Assembly (NCBI GenBank): GCA_002418185.1
Contig: DIDN01000054.1
Location: 1-37,260, forward strand
Length of the DNA stretch: 37,260 nt
Source of the DNA: Deltaproteobacteria bacterium UBA5799
GTDB lineage: Bacteria > Desulfobacterota > GWC2-55-46
Reading direction: 5' to 3'
Below are positions 8,062 to 16,409 of the stretch, piece by piece. The stretch's first letter is position 1; every line of letters begins with the position of its first letter. The translations under genes and the position numbers were made by a program. The notes beneath the pieces were generated by a model. That model did not search any database, was not told the origin of the DNA, and worked only from the letters and a program-made list of their open reading frames with translations.

Positions 8062-8724
8062 GTGAAGACCGAAGAGAAGGCCCGGAAGGTACTGGACATA
8101 CTCGAAAAGGAGTTCCCGGACGCCCGGACCGCCCTCGAATTCAAGACCCCCCTCGAACTCCTCATAGCGACGATCCTTTCCGCACAGGCTACCGACAAGC
8201 TCGTAAACAAGGTGACTGGTCCGCTCTTCAGGAAATACAGGTCCGCCGCCGACTACGCGGAGGCAGGCCTTGACGAGCTTGAGCGGGACATAGGCTCTGT
8301 AAACTATTACAGGAACAAGGCCAGGAACATAAAGGCCTGCTGCCGGAAGCTCGTCATCGAGTCCGGCGGCAAGGTGCCGGACTCGCTCGAAGCCCTCACT
8401 GCGCTTCCGGGTGTCGGCAGGAAGACCGCGAACATAGTCCTGGGAAATGCCTTTGGAAAGAACGCCCTTGCGGTAGACACGCATGTGAAAAGGGTCGCCG
8501 ACAGGCTCGGCCTGACGTCATCAGGCGACCCTGACAGGATAGAGGCCGACCTTGCTGCCATAATCCCCCCGGAGAGGTGGACCAGGACCACGCACCTCTT
8601 CATCTCCCACGGCAGGAAGACCTGCAAGGCCGTTAACCCGGACTGCCCCGATTGCCCCGTACAGGCCTGCTGCGCATATTTCAGGGAGGTCTACTCGAAA
8701 AGAGAAAAGGGGGAGGGGAAGTAG
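8062..8724 (+). CDS. nth: Endonuclease III (DNA glycosylase/AP lyase)
   Basis: Base-excision repair enzyme that removes oxidised pyrimidines and cleaves abasic sites. The 220-residue protein has the helix-hairpin-helix LPGVGRKTANIVLGN with catalytic Lys121, the catalytic Asp139 in VDTHVKRVADRLGL, and the [4Fe-4S] loop Cys188, Cys195, Cys198, Cys204 in the canonical C-x6-C-x2-C-x5-C spacing. It starts at a GTG three bases after the prenyl synthase stop, which suggests translational coupling; no strong ribosome site is seen. Its 3' end is 13 bases from the convergent ABC transporter gene. Confidence 0.95.
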   Translation: MKTEEKARKVLDILEKEFPDARTALEFKTPLELLIATILSAQATDKLVNKVTGPLFRKYRSAADYAEAGLDELERDIGSVNYYRNKARNIKACCRKLVIESGGKVPDSLEALTALPGVGRKTANIVLGNAFGKNALAVDTHVKRVADRLGLTSSGDPDRIEADLAAIIPPERWTRTTHLFISHGRKTCKAVNPDCPDCPVQACCAYFREVYSKREKGEGK

Positions 8725-8737
8725 GCCGCCGGCGACG

Positions 8738-10579
8738 TCAGGCCGCGCTTACTGCGAGCCCCCTGGACTGGCATGAGACGAGGTTTCTGTAATAGCCGCC
8801 TGCCTTCATGAGTTCGTGGTGGCTCCCGGTCTCGACGATATTCCCGTCTTTCAACACCATTATCCTGTCCGCGCCAACCACGGTCGAAAGCCTGTGAGCT
8901 ATCACGAGCGTTGTCCGTCCCCGCATGACCGCTTCGAGCGCCTGCTGGACCGCCATCTCGGACTCGGCGTCCAGGGCAGACGTCGCCTCGTCGAGTATCA
9001 GGACCGGCGGGTCTTTTATTATGGCCCTCGCGATGCTTATCCTCTGCCTCTCGCCCGCCGAGAGGAGGCCCCCCCGCTCTCCGATAACGGTATCGTAGCC
9101 CTTAGGGAGGCGCATGACAAAGTCGTGCGCGTTTGCGGATTTCGCGGCCTCCATGACCTCCTCTGCGGACGCGCCGGGCTTTCCGTAGGCTATGTTGTTC
9201 ATGACGGTGTCGTTGAAAAGGAGGGCGTCCTGTGAGACGACGCCTATCTTCGACCTGAGCGAGCGCTGTTTCAAGTCCCTCAAATTGACCCCGTCTATGA
9301 ATATCGCGCCCGAGCTCGGGTCGTAGAGCCTCTGGAGGAGCGCGGCTATCGTGGATTTCCCGGCGCCGCTCGGCCCGACAAGGGCAACGCACTCGCCCGG
9401 CCTGAGGTGGATGCCTATGTCCGTAAGCACCGGCCTCTTGCCGTCGTAGCCGAATGAGACGACGTCGAAGAGGACGTCCCCGCGTAGCTTCCTTACCGGC
9501 ACGGCGTGGGGCGCATCCGACATGTGGTCGTGGGCGTCGAGTATGGAGAAGATTATGCCGAGCGAGACCGTGGCCTTCCGCATGGTCTGGTACGCGCCCG
9601 TGAGCCCCTGGACCGGGGTGAACAGGCCGGTCGCGTAGCCCAGGAAAGCGACGAGCGTGCCCGCCGTTATCTCGCCCTTTATGACGAGGTAGCCCCCGGC
9701 AAGGAGGGCCGAGACTTTGGCAAGGACGCCTACAATGTTCTTTGCAGCGCCGACCCCGGTGTCTATGCCGACGCCCCGGAGGACCATATGGTTGGCCTTC
9801 TCGACCCCGGTCATGAATCGGCGCTTCTCGGCGTCCTCCATGGCGAAGCTCTTGACCGTGAAGATGCCGGTGAGGACCTCGTTGAAGCGAGAGAATATCC
9901 TGGTCCACCGCTCCATGAGGAACCGCTCCCTCTGCGTCTGCTCGTTCGCCGCCCACATCCCTATGATGGCCGGGAGCGGAGCGAAGAAAAGGACGATGAG
10001 CGAGAGCCTGTGGTCGAGCCTGAACATGACGGCGAGCGAGATTACGAGATAGACTATCCCCGGGAAGACGTTGAAGGCGATGTCCGAGACAGCGCTCACG
10101 AAACCGTTAACGCCCCTGTCGAGCTTAGTCATGATGCCCCCGACGGTCTCCTCCCTGTGGTAGGCCACCGGGAGCGCGTGGAGGCGCGCAACCGTCGCGT
10201 CGAGTATGCCGTGGTTGACCTTGAGGCGGACCTTCCAGGCGAGCCAGTTCGACAGCCCGCTTATACCCTCTCGCGCGAGGTTCAGGCCTATGAGCATCGA
10301 AACGCCGTAAAGTAGAGGGGATATCGAGTCAGCCCCGAGCTTGTCGAAGATGTATTTCATGACGAGCGGCTCCAGCGCGCCGAGGGCCGCCATCGCGAGC
10401 GTAAGCGACATGATGAAGGCGAGCGCCCACCTGTGCGGGAGGAAGAAGCCGAGGGCGCGGCGGGCCTGCGGCAGCCAGTTTACGTTAACTTCATGGGGGA
10501 TATGCATGAGGGGTCTGCGTCCTTGCAAGCTCCGGTACGTAAAGAATAGCGTTAAGCGCCCGAAAATCGATGCATTCAT
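8738..10579 (-). CDS. MsbA-like ABC exporter half-transporter (permease-ATPase fusion)
   Basis: A six-helix ABC-exporter domain fills roughly residues 40-330, followed by a nucleotide-binding domain. Visible motifs are Walker A GPSGAGKSTIAALL, signature LSAGERQRISIARA, Walker B PVLILDEATSALD and the H-loop VIAHRLSTVV. This is the layout of homodimeric MsbA/LmrA/BmrA-type exporters that move lipids, lipid A precursors or drugs from the cytoplasmic leaflet. The substrate cannot be assigned. The start is uncertain: the ATG at 10579 gives 613 residues, but the ATG at 10507 (MHIPHEVNVNW) gives a more typical N-terminus. Neither has a clear ribosome site. It diverges from the alcohol dehydrogenase, with a CRP-like site between them. 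Confidence 0.88.
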   Translation of the reverse strand: MNASIFGRLTLFFTYRSLQGRRPLMHIPHEVNVNWLPQARRALGFFLPHRWALAFIMSLTLAMAALGALEPLVMKYIFDKLGADSISPLLYGVSMLIGLNLAREGISGLSNWLAWKVRLKVNHGILDATVARLHALPVAYHREETVGGIMTKLDRGVNGFVSAVSDIAFNVFPGIVYLVISLAVMFRLDHRLSLIVLFFAPLPAIIGMWAANEQTQRERFLMERWTRIFSRFNEVLTGIFTVKSFAMEDAEKRRFMTGVEKANHMVLRGVGIDTGVGAAKNIVGVLAKVSALLAGGYLVIKGEITAGTLVAFLGYATGLFTPVQGLTGAYQTMRKATVSLGIIFSILDAHDHMSDAPHAVPVRKLRGDVLFDVVSFGYDGKRPVLTDIGIHLRPGECVALVGPSGAGKSTIAALLQRLYDPSSGAIFIDGVNLRDLKQRSLRSKIGVVSQDALLFNDTVMNNIAYGKPGASAEEVMEAAKSANAHDFVMRLPKGYDTVIGERGGLLSAGERQRISIARAIIKDPPVLILDEATSALDAESEMAVQQALEAVMRGRTTLVIAHRLSTVVGADRIMVLKDGNIVETGSHHELMKAGGYYRNLVSCQSRGLAVSAA

Positions 10580-10604
10580 GATAGGTCCATTGCAAGTGCC
10601 TTAA

Positions 10605-10620
10605 TGTGATAAAAGTCACG
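10605..10620. promoter_or_regulatory. CRP/FNR-family binding site
   Basis: TGTGA-TAAAAG-TCACG matches the TGTGA-N6-TCACA consensus at nine of ten specific bases. Its centre (10612.5) lies about 61 bases upstream of the predicted start of the alcohol dehydrogenase transcript, the classical class I activator position. It also lies 26 bases upstream of the ABC transporter start at 10579. Confidence 0.5.
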
Positions 10621-10657
10621 CCCTTATTTTTTCCGGGTGCTTCGGATGTGCGATATC

Positions 10658-10666
10658 TGGTATACT
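10658..10666 (+). promoter_or_regulatory. Extended -10 promoter of the alcohol dehydrogenase gene
   Basis: TGG-TATACT, with seven bases before the ATG at 10674. The -35 region (TGCTTC) is poor, which fits dependence on the CRP-like site. The predicted mRNA would start at or next to the ATG and so be leaderless. Confidence 0.5.
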
Positions 10667-10673
10667 GCCGTGC

Positions 10674-11632
10674 ATGATGAAGGCGGTCGTTTTTGATAAC
10701 GGAAAGCTCCGTTTCGAGGGGGCGCGCCCGGAACCGAAGCCCGGCCCAGGAGAGGCGCTCATAAAAGTGGCGCTCGCCGGCATATGCAGGACGGACCTTG
10801 AGATAGCCGGGGGCTACATGGGTTTCAGCGGCATTCCCGGCCACGAGTTCGCGGGCGTCATAGAGGAATGCGCTGACGCAGGCTCAAGGGGAAGCGCGTG
10901 GCAGGGGAGATAAACATCCCGTGCGGGAGATGCGACTACTGCAGGCGGAGGATGGGGAACCACTGCCCGGAAAGGAAGGTCCTCGGCATACTCGGCAAGG
11001 ACGGCGCCTTCGCCGAGTACCTCACGCTCCCCTTCAAGAACCTTCACCCGCTGCCTGATTCCATCTCTGACGAAGAGGCCGTCTTCATAGAGCCCCTGGC
11101 TTCGGCCTACGAGATACTCGAGCAGGTGAGGGTGGACGAGGACATGAGGGTCTGCGTCCTGGGCGACGGCAGGCTGGGTTTGCTCGTCGCGCAGGTAATG
11201 GCCCTTACGGGGTGTTCGCTCCTCGTTGTAGGCAGGCACGAGGAGAAGCTTTCGATATTGAAGGCCAGGGGCATACCTACAAGGACAAGCACGGAGGGGC
11301 TCAATAGAGAGCTCGACCTCGTGATAGACTGCACCGGGAGCGCCGATGGCATAACAACGGCCCTCGAACTCGTGCGGCCCGCGGGGACGCTGGTCGTAAA
11401 GACGACCGTTGCCGGAAAGAGCGCCGTAGACTTGAACCGCGTCGTGGTGGACGAGATAGCCGTTGTCGGATCGAGGTGCGGCCCGTTCCAGCCTGCCATG
11501 CTGGCGCTCGAGGAAAATAGGGTGGACGTTAAGCCCCTTGTCTCGAAGGTCTTCCCGATCGAGGAAGGAGTCGAGGCCATGAGGTACGCATCGGAAAAGG
11601 GCGTCCTTAAGGTGCTCTTGAGGATGGGGTGA
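10674..11632 (+). pseudogene. Zinc-dependent medium-chain alcohol dehydrogenase, frameshifted
   Basis: Two overlapping frames make one MDR-family dehydrogenase. The first (10674-10913) carries the catalytic zinc region, with GICRTDLEIAGGY and GHEFAGVIEE. The second (from about 10893 to 11632) carries the structural zinc cysteines CGRCDYCRRRMGNHC, the Rossmann-type region VCVLGDGRLGLLVAQ and the rest. The break lies at the G run 10888-10891. Adding one G there would give GSRGKRVAGEINIPCG and one 320-residue reading frame. So a single base was lost, in the genome or in the assembly. A GTG at 10898 could start the second frame, but that product would lack the catalytic cysteine. The substrate is unknown. 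The rest of the gene looks intact, which suggests a recent lesion or a sequencing error. Confidence 0.85.
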
Positions 11633-11656
11633 AGTGGTCTCGTGTTGATGGAATTA

Positions 11657-11688
11657 AAAAGGGCCGCAGCTTTTGCTACGGCCCTTTT
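11657..11688. terminator. Bidirectional intrinsic terminator
   Basis: AAAAGGGCCGCAGC, a TTTT loop, and GCTACGGCCCTTTT form a 14-bp stem with one mismatch, flanked by A and T runs on either side. It lies between the convergent alcohol dehydrogenase and hypE genes and can end both transcripts. Confidence 0.85.
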
Positions 11689-11700
11689 GCTTGAAAACGG

Positions 11701-12720
11701 TCAGCATATCCTCGGCAGCTGTTCGCCTGAGAGCATGTCGAGAATTCTTCTGTTCCCTATCGAGGTCTCGATAAGGACCTTGCCCTTGGGAGCTTCCTCT
11801 ACGACACCTGTCACGGCTGCGTCCCTGCCGTACGGGTGGGAGCGCATGGCTTCAAGGACCGCCTCCGCCGATTCTTTTGAGACCACGGCAATGAGCTTGC
11901 CTTCGTTCGCGAGATAGAGCGGGTCGAAGCCGAGTATCTCGCAGGCCCCCCGCACGGCGTCCTTTACAGGGATGTCGTCCTCCCTTACGGATATCGCAAG
12001 TCCGGACGACGCGGCGAACTCGTTAAGGACCGTTGCGAGCCCCCCTCTCGTTGGGTCGCGCATGGCCCTTACGCCCGAGGGCGCGGCATCGAGCACGGCC
12101 CTTACAAGGGTATGGAGCGGCGCGCAGTCGCTCTCAACTGGCGTCTCCATCCGTATGCCTTCCCTGTGCGTGAGTATGGCGATGCCGTGGTCGCCCATTG
12201 TGCCTGAGACTATCACAACGTCTCCAGCCCTTATTTTCGAAGGAGCAAGGTCGAGCGAGCCGCCGACCTTCCCTATCCCGGCGGTATTTATGAAGAGCTT
12301 GTCTCCCTTTCCGCGCTCGACGACCTTGGTGTCCCCGGTCACTATCATGACACCGGCATCGAGCGCGGTCCTCGCCATCGAGGCAACGACCCTTTCGAGC
12401 TCGTCCATTGGGAGCCCCTCCTCGATTATGAAGGAGGCGCTCAAATATAGCGGCTCGGCGCCGCCCACGGCAAGGTCGTTTATGGTGCCGCAGACCGCGA
12501 GCTTCCCGATATCGCCGCCCGGGAAGAATATGGGCTTAACGACATACGAGTCTGTCGTGAAGGCGAGCCTTCCGGAAGGCGGGGAGAAGACCGCCTGGTC
12601 GTTAAGGGGCGCAAGGAGCGGGTTGGCGAAGGCGCTTGCGAATAGCTCTTCGACGAGCCTCCTCGAGTGGCTCCCGCCGCTGCCGTGGGCAAGGAGTATG
12701 GTCTTCAGGACCTTCGTCAT
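11701..12720 (-). CDS. hypE: Hydrogenase maturation protein HypE (carbamoyl dehydratase)
   Basis: HypE receives a carbamoyl group from HypF on its C-terminal cysteine and dehydrates it to the thiocyanate that becomes the cyanide ligands of the NiFe centre. The start at 12720 forms an ATGA overlap with the hypD stop; an in-frame upstream start (12753) would lie inside hypD. The 339-residue protein has an AIR-synthase-like fold with HGSGG near the N-terminus, FTTDSYVVKPIFFPGGDIGKL, GGAEP and the ATP-binding GDTKVVERGKGD. It ends in the diagnostic PRIC tail whose cysteine is modified. It is the last gene of the operon, followed by a strong terminator. Confidence 0.97.
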   Translation of the reverse strand: MTKVLKTILLAHGSGGSHSRRLVEELFASAFANPLLAPLNDQAVFSPPSGRLAFTTDSYVVKPIFFPGGDIGKLAVCGTINDLAVGGAEPLYLSASFIIEEGLPMDELERVVASMARTALDAGVMIVTGDTKVVERGKGDKLFINTAGIGKVGGSLDLAPSKIRAGDVVIVSGTMGDHGIAILTHREGIRMETPVESDCAPLHTLVRAVLDAAPSGVRAMRDPTRGGLATVLNEFAASSGLAISVREDDIPVKDAVRGACEILGFDPLYLANEGKLIAVVSKESAEAVLEAMRSHPYGRDAAVTGVVEEAPKGKVLIETSIGNRRILDMLSGEQLPRIC

Positions 12721-13808
12721 GCGGCCCTCCTGTACTTGAAGAAGGCCGCGCACGTGCCCTCAGACGAGACCATGCAGGGGCCGATCGGGAACTCCGGCGT
12801 GCAGGCCTTTGCGAAGAGCGGGCAGGCTTCGGGCGTAATGAGCCCCTTCAATACCGAGCCGCATTTGCAGCCCTTGGGTTCCGCATCCTCACCCGGAGGT
12901 ATCGAGAACCTCTTTTCCGCGTCCATGTCCGAGAACTCATTCCGTATCCTCAATCCGCTGCCGGGGATATTGCCGATGCCCCGCCATAGGCTGTCCGCAG
13001 GCTCAAAGACCCTGTTCATTACCTCCTGCGCCTTGAGGTTCCCGTTCCAGGTGACAACCCGGTCGTACTCTATTTCAATTTCCTTTCTCCCCTCTTCGAG
13101 CTGCCTGACCAGCATGTAAATGCCCATTATGGCGTCTATCGGCTCGAACCCTGCCACCACGCACGGCGAGCCGTATTCTGACGCGAGGAACCCGTAGGCG
13201 CCCGCTCCGATTATGGCGGTCACGTGGCCCGGGCAGATGAAACCGTCGATATCCATCTCGCCAGCGTCCATGAGTGCGCGCATGGCAGGAGGCGTGAGCT
13301 TATGGAGCGAAAGGACAGAAAGGTTCCGAAGGCCATTCTCCCGGGCCGCGAGCATCGTTGCCGCTACGGTCGGCGCCGTCGTCTCGAAGCCCACGGCAAG
13401 GAGCACCACCTCGCGCGAAGGGTCCTCCCCGGCTATGTCGAGAGCGCCGAGCGGCGAATAAACGACCCTTATGTCGCCTCCCCCGGCCTTTTCCTCCTGG
13501 AGAGAGGATGCAGAGCCAGGCACCTTCATCATGTCGCCGAAGGTTGCCATGACGACGTCCCGGCGCGACCTGCTGAAATCCAGGAGGCGGTTTACGTCCG
13601 CGGCGGATGTCACGCATACCGGGCAGCCGGGGCCGGATATGAGCCGTATGTTCGGGGGGAGCGCCTCCCTTACCCCGTATTTCGAGATGGAGTGGGTGTG
13701 CGTGCCGCATATCTCCATTATGCTCACTTCTCTCTGGGATATCTCGCGTATCTTTCTGAGAAGCCCTTGCGCCTCTTCCCTTTTCCTGAATTCGTCGACG
13801 TATCTCAT
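12717..13808 (-). CDS. hypD: Hydrogenase formation protein HypD
   Basis: HypD is the iron-sulfur scaffold on which, with HypC, the Fe(CN)2CO group is built. The 363-residue protein shows MEICGTHTHSISKYG near residue 30, SGPGCPVCVT, and GFETTAPT in the middle. The C-terminal cysteines CKCGSVLKG, CPLFAKACTPEFPIGPCMVSSEGTC hold the [4Fe-4S] cluster. Start and stop overlap the neighbouring hypC and hypE genes by four bases (ATGA), so translation is coupled. Confidence 0.97.
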   Translation of the reverse strand: MRYVDEFRKREEAQGLLRKIREISQREVSIMEICGTHTHSISKYGVREALPPNIRLISGPGCPVCVTSAADVNRLLDFSRSRRDVVMATFGDMMKVPGSASSLQEEKAGGGDIRVVYSPLGALDIAGEDPSREVVLLAVGFETTAPTVAATMLAARENGLRNLSVLSLHKLTPPAMRALMDAGEMDIDGFICPGHVTAIIGAGAYGFLASEYGSPCVVAGFEPIDAIMGIYMLVRQLEEGRKEIEIEYDRVVTWNGNLKAQEVMNRVFEPADSLWRGIGNIPGSGLRIRNEFSDMDAEKRFSIPPGEDAEPKGCKCGSVLKGLITPEACPLFAKACTPEFPIGPCMVSSEGTCAAFFKYRRAA

Positions 13809-14020
13809 TTGCCAGCAACCTCCCTTATGAGGTCGAGGGTCTCCTTTGCCTTGGCCTCGTCGACCTTCTCTATCGCGAACCCGGCGTGGATTATGACGAA
13901 GTCACCGGGCCGCGCCTCCTGCATGAGGCGGAGGTCGGCCTCCTTAGTAGCGCCCGCGATGTCGACCTTTGCGACGAAGCCGTTTATTTCCGTAATCCTT
14001 CCCGGTATTCCGAGACACAT
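13805..14020 (-). CDS. hypC: Hydrogenase assembly chaperone HypC
   Basis: A 71-residue HypC/HybG/HupF protein starting MCLGIPGRI. The cysteine at position 2 binds the iron intermediate passed between HypD and the hydrogenase large subunit. GDFVIIHAGFAIEKVDE is the family C-terminal signature. It overlaps hypD by ATGA and begins six bases after the hypF stop codon. Confidence 0.96.
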   Translation of the reverse strand: MCLGIPGRITEINGFVAKVDIAGATKEADLRLMQEARPGDFVIIHAGFAIEKVDEAKAKETLDLIREVAGK

Positions 14021-14026
14021 ATCTTT

Positions 14027-16297
14027 TTATCCCCCTCTTGTCTTTTCGATTGCGACAGCTGCCTGGCCGAGCGATATGCCGCCGTCGTTGGCGGGGACCC
14101 GTTCCTGCCTGTAAGTCCTGAACCCGGAGGCCCTGAGCTTTTCCTCCGCAAGCTCCAGGAGGAGCCCGTTCTGGAATACCCCGCCGCTCATGACAATGTC
14201 CTTTGTGCCCGACTCGTCCCGGAGCATTTCAGAAACCCTCAAGACCATCTCAGCTATTGCGGCGTGGAACTTTCCGGCCATTCTGCCTTTAGGTATCCCG
14301 CTGTTCGCGTCCTTAACCAGCCCCCTTATCAAGGGCCTTGTGTCGATTACAAGCGCGCTGCCCCTTTCTATCTCGAAGGCATAGCCCTTTTCCACCCTCT
14401 CGGCGATACTTTCGAACTCGATCGCCGCCTCGGCCTCGAATGTAATCTCGTCCCTTACGCCCGCGATGGAGGCCGCGGCGTCAAAGAGCCGCCCCATGCT
14501 CGATGTGAGCGGGGAATTTACACCCTTCCTTGTCATCTCTGTTACAATGGCGGCCCTGGCCCCGATGCGCTCCGCGAAGCCCTTTAGCGCATCAATTGAG
14601 CCGCACGAATCGATAAGGCACGATAGCGCCATCCTCCACGGCTCTTTTGCAGAGGCATCGCCTCCGGGGAGCCGCATGTAACGGAGGTGCGCCCCCCTCT
14701 TGAAGTCTTTCCTTGTGGCGATCAAGAACTCGCCGCCCCAGACGTTGCCGTCCGCTCCGAGGCCGGCGCCGTCGAAAGCAACGCCTATTACGGGGCCCGA
14801 AAGGCCGTGTTCGGCCATGGCGCTCGCTACGTGCGCGTGGTGGTGCTGGACTGCTATGACGCGCCCGTCCGGGATGCCGTGCTCCTTCGCGTACTCAAGG
14901 GCAAACCGGGTGCTCAGGTAGTCGGGGTGGAGGTCGTGCGCAACGATGGAAGGCTCGGCCTTGAAGGTGTTCTTGAGATTCCTGAGCGTTTCACGGTAGA
15001 ACTCGAGAGATTCGAGGTTTTCGAGGTCGCCCACGTGCTGGCTCAATATCGCGCTCCTGCCTTTGGTCAGGCAGAATGTGTTCTTGAGGAGCGCGCCTGC
15101 CGCAAAGACCTCCTCGCATTCGGCCCCCATGTCAATGGGCCCGGGCGCGAAGCCGCGCGCCCGCCTCAGCATGGCTTTCCTCCCGGACTGCACGCGGGTA
15201 ATCGAATCGTCTACCCTCATGTATATGTCCCTGTCGTGGAGCAAAAAGCCGTCGGCGAGTTTTGAGAGCTTCTCAATGGCCTCCCTGTTCGATATGACGA
15301 TGGGCTCCTCGGAGAGGTTGCCGCTCGTCATGACAAGCGCATTAAGGCCGGAGGCCCTGAAAAGGAGATGGTGGAGAGGCGTATACGGGAGCATCACGCC
15401 GAAGCGGCTGTTGCCTGGCGCGACCGTCCCGCCTATCCCGGAGCGGGCCTTTTTCTCAAGGAGCACTACGGGCCTTGTCCGGTCAAGTAGCGCCTCCTCC
15501 TCTTCGGGTGAGATTTCGCATATCAGCCTTGCCGCCCGGATATCGGGGACCATGAGCGCGAAGGGCTTCCCGGAGCGACGCTTCCTTTCCCTGAGCATCG
15601 AAACAGCAGCGGAGTTCATAGCGTCGCAGGCCAGGTGAAAGCCGCCGAGCCCCTTAACAGCGACGACTGCGCCCTCTTTAAGGAGCTTCCCGGCTTCCTC
15701 AATAGCCGCGTAATTCCTTGCGCCCTCATCCCCGTGAAACCATGCCGACGGGCCGCATTCAGGGCAGGCATTCGGCTGCGCGTGGAACCTCCTGTCGCCC
15801 GGGTCGCGGTACTCCCGGTCGCAGTCCGGGCACATCGTGAAACCGGACATGGTCGTCTTGGGCCTGTCGTAGGGTATGTCGAGGACGATAGAGTACCGCG
15901 GCCCGCAGTTCGTGCAGTTTATGAAGGGGTAGAGGTGCCGCCTGTCCGCTGGGTCGAGCATCTCTTTAAGGCAGTCAGGGCAGACGGCCATGTCAGGGGA
16001 TACGAGGACGGATTTGCCGGGCATTGCCATGCTCTCGCGGATGGTGAAGTCGTCGTACTCGGCCCCGTCTTCGAGCCGTTCCACTTTTATGGAGTCTATG
16101 CGGGCAAGCGGCGGAGGTGATTTCCCGAGGTCTTCTATGAAAGGGCCTATCGAGCCGCCCCGCACCTCTATGACCACCCCTTCGGAATCGTTAAGGCAGA
16201 AGCCCTTCAGGCTGTGCCTTGAAGCGAGCCCGTAGACATAGGGGCGGAAACCCACGCCCTGCACAATGCCCGTTATCTGTATCCTTGCGCTTTCCAT
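14027..16297 (-). CDS. hypF: Carbamoyltransferase HypF
   Basis: HypF uses carbamoyl phosphate and ATP to load a carbamoyl group on HypE for cyanide-ligand synthesis. The 756 residues match the usual length. In order: an acylphosphatase domain (GIVQGVGFRPYVYGLA), two zinc-finger pairs (CPDCLKEM with CTNCGP, CPDCDREY with CPECGP), a YrdC-like domain (KGLGGFHLACDA, KRRSGKPFALMV) and a Kae1-like domain (VQHHHAHVASAMAEH, GVAFDGAGLGADG, SGGVFQN). The ribosome site is weak. It is separated from hypB by 112 bases that hold a palindromic repeat, the only real gap in the operon after the protease gene. Confidence 0.97.
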   Translation of the reverse strand: MESARIQITGIVQGVGFRPYVYGLASRHSLKGFCLNDSEGVVIEVRGGSIGPFIEDLGKSPPPLARIDSIKVERLEDGAEYDDFTIRESMAMPGKSVLVSPDMAVCPDCLKEMLDPADRRHLYPFINCTNCGPRYSIVLDIPYDRPKTTMSGFTMCPDCDREYRDPGDRRFHAQPNACPECGPSAWFHGDEGARNYAAIEEAGKLLKEGAVVAVKGLGGFHLACDAMNSAAVSMLRERKRRSGKPFALMVPDIRAARLICEISPEEEEALLDRTRPVVLLEKKARSGIGGTVAPGNSRFGVMLPYTPLHHLLFRASGLNALVMTSGNLSEEPIVISNREAIEKLSKLADGFLLHDRDIYMRVDDSITRVQSGRKAMLRRARGFAPGPIDMGAECEEVFAAGALLKNTFCLTKGRSAILSQHVGDLENLESLEFYRETLRNLKNTFKAEPSIVAHDLHPDYLSTRFALEYAKEHGIPDGRVIAVQHHHAHVASAMAEHGLSGPVIGVAFDGAGLGADGNVWGGEFLIATRKDFKRGAHLRYMRLPGGDASAKEPWRMALSCLIDSCGSIDALKGFAERIGARAAIVTEMTRKGVNSPLTSSMGRLFDAAASIAGVRDEITFEAEAAIEFESIAERVEKGYAFEIERGSALVIDTRPLIRGLVKDANSGIPKGRMAGKFHAAIAEMVLRVSEMLRDESGTKDIVMSGGVFQNGLLLELAEEKLRASGFRTYRQERVPANDGGISLGQAAVAIEKTRGG

Positions 16298-16315
16298 GTA
16301 CTCTTAATTCCGTTT

Positions 16316-16408
16316 CCTGTCATTCTGAGGGAGCGTAGCGACCGAAGAATCTCGTAACTTGCTGATTTTTCCAAATACGAGATTCTTCGCTTCGCTCAGA
16401 ATGACAGG
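16316..16408. repeat. Palindromic dispersed-repeat-like element inside the hyp operon
   Basis: The left arm (16316-16356, CCTGTCATTCTGAG...AGAATCTCGTA) and right arm (16376-16408, TACGAGATTCTTCG...AATGACAGG) are inverted copies, with extra bases in the left arm, around a 19-base centre. The TGTCATTCTGAGCGAAGCGAAGAATCT-type core (described here in parts) is a repeat met in many bacterial genomes (from memory). As RNA it would form a long hairpin between hypB and hypF. Confidence 0.7.
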
Positions 16409-16409
16409 C

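Noticed and set aside
10880..10900. Programmed -1 frameshift in the alcohol dehydrogenase
   Set aside because: The site A-AGG-GGA does not fit the X-XXY-YYZ slippery pattern, and this enzyme family is not known to use recoding. A lost G is simpler.
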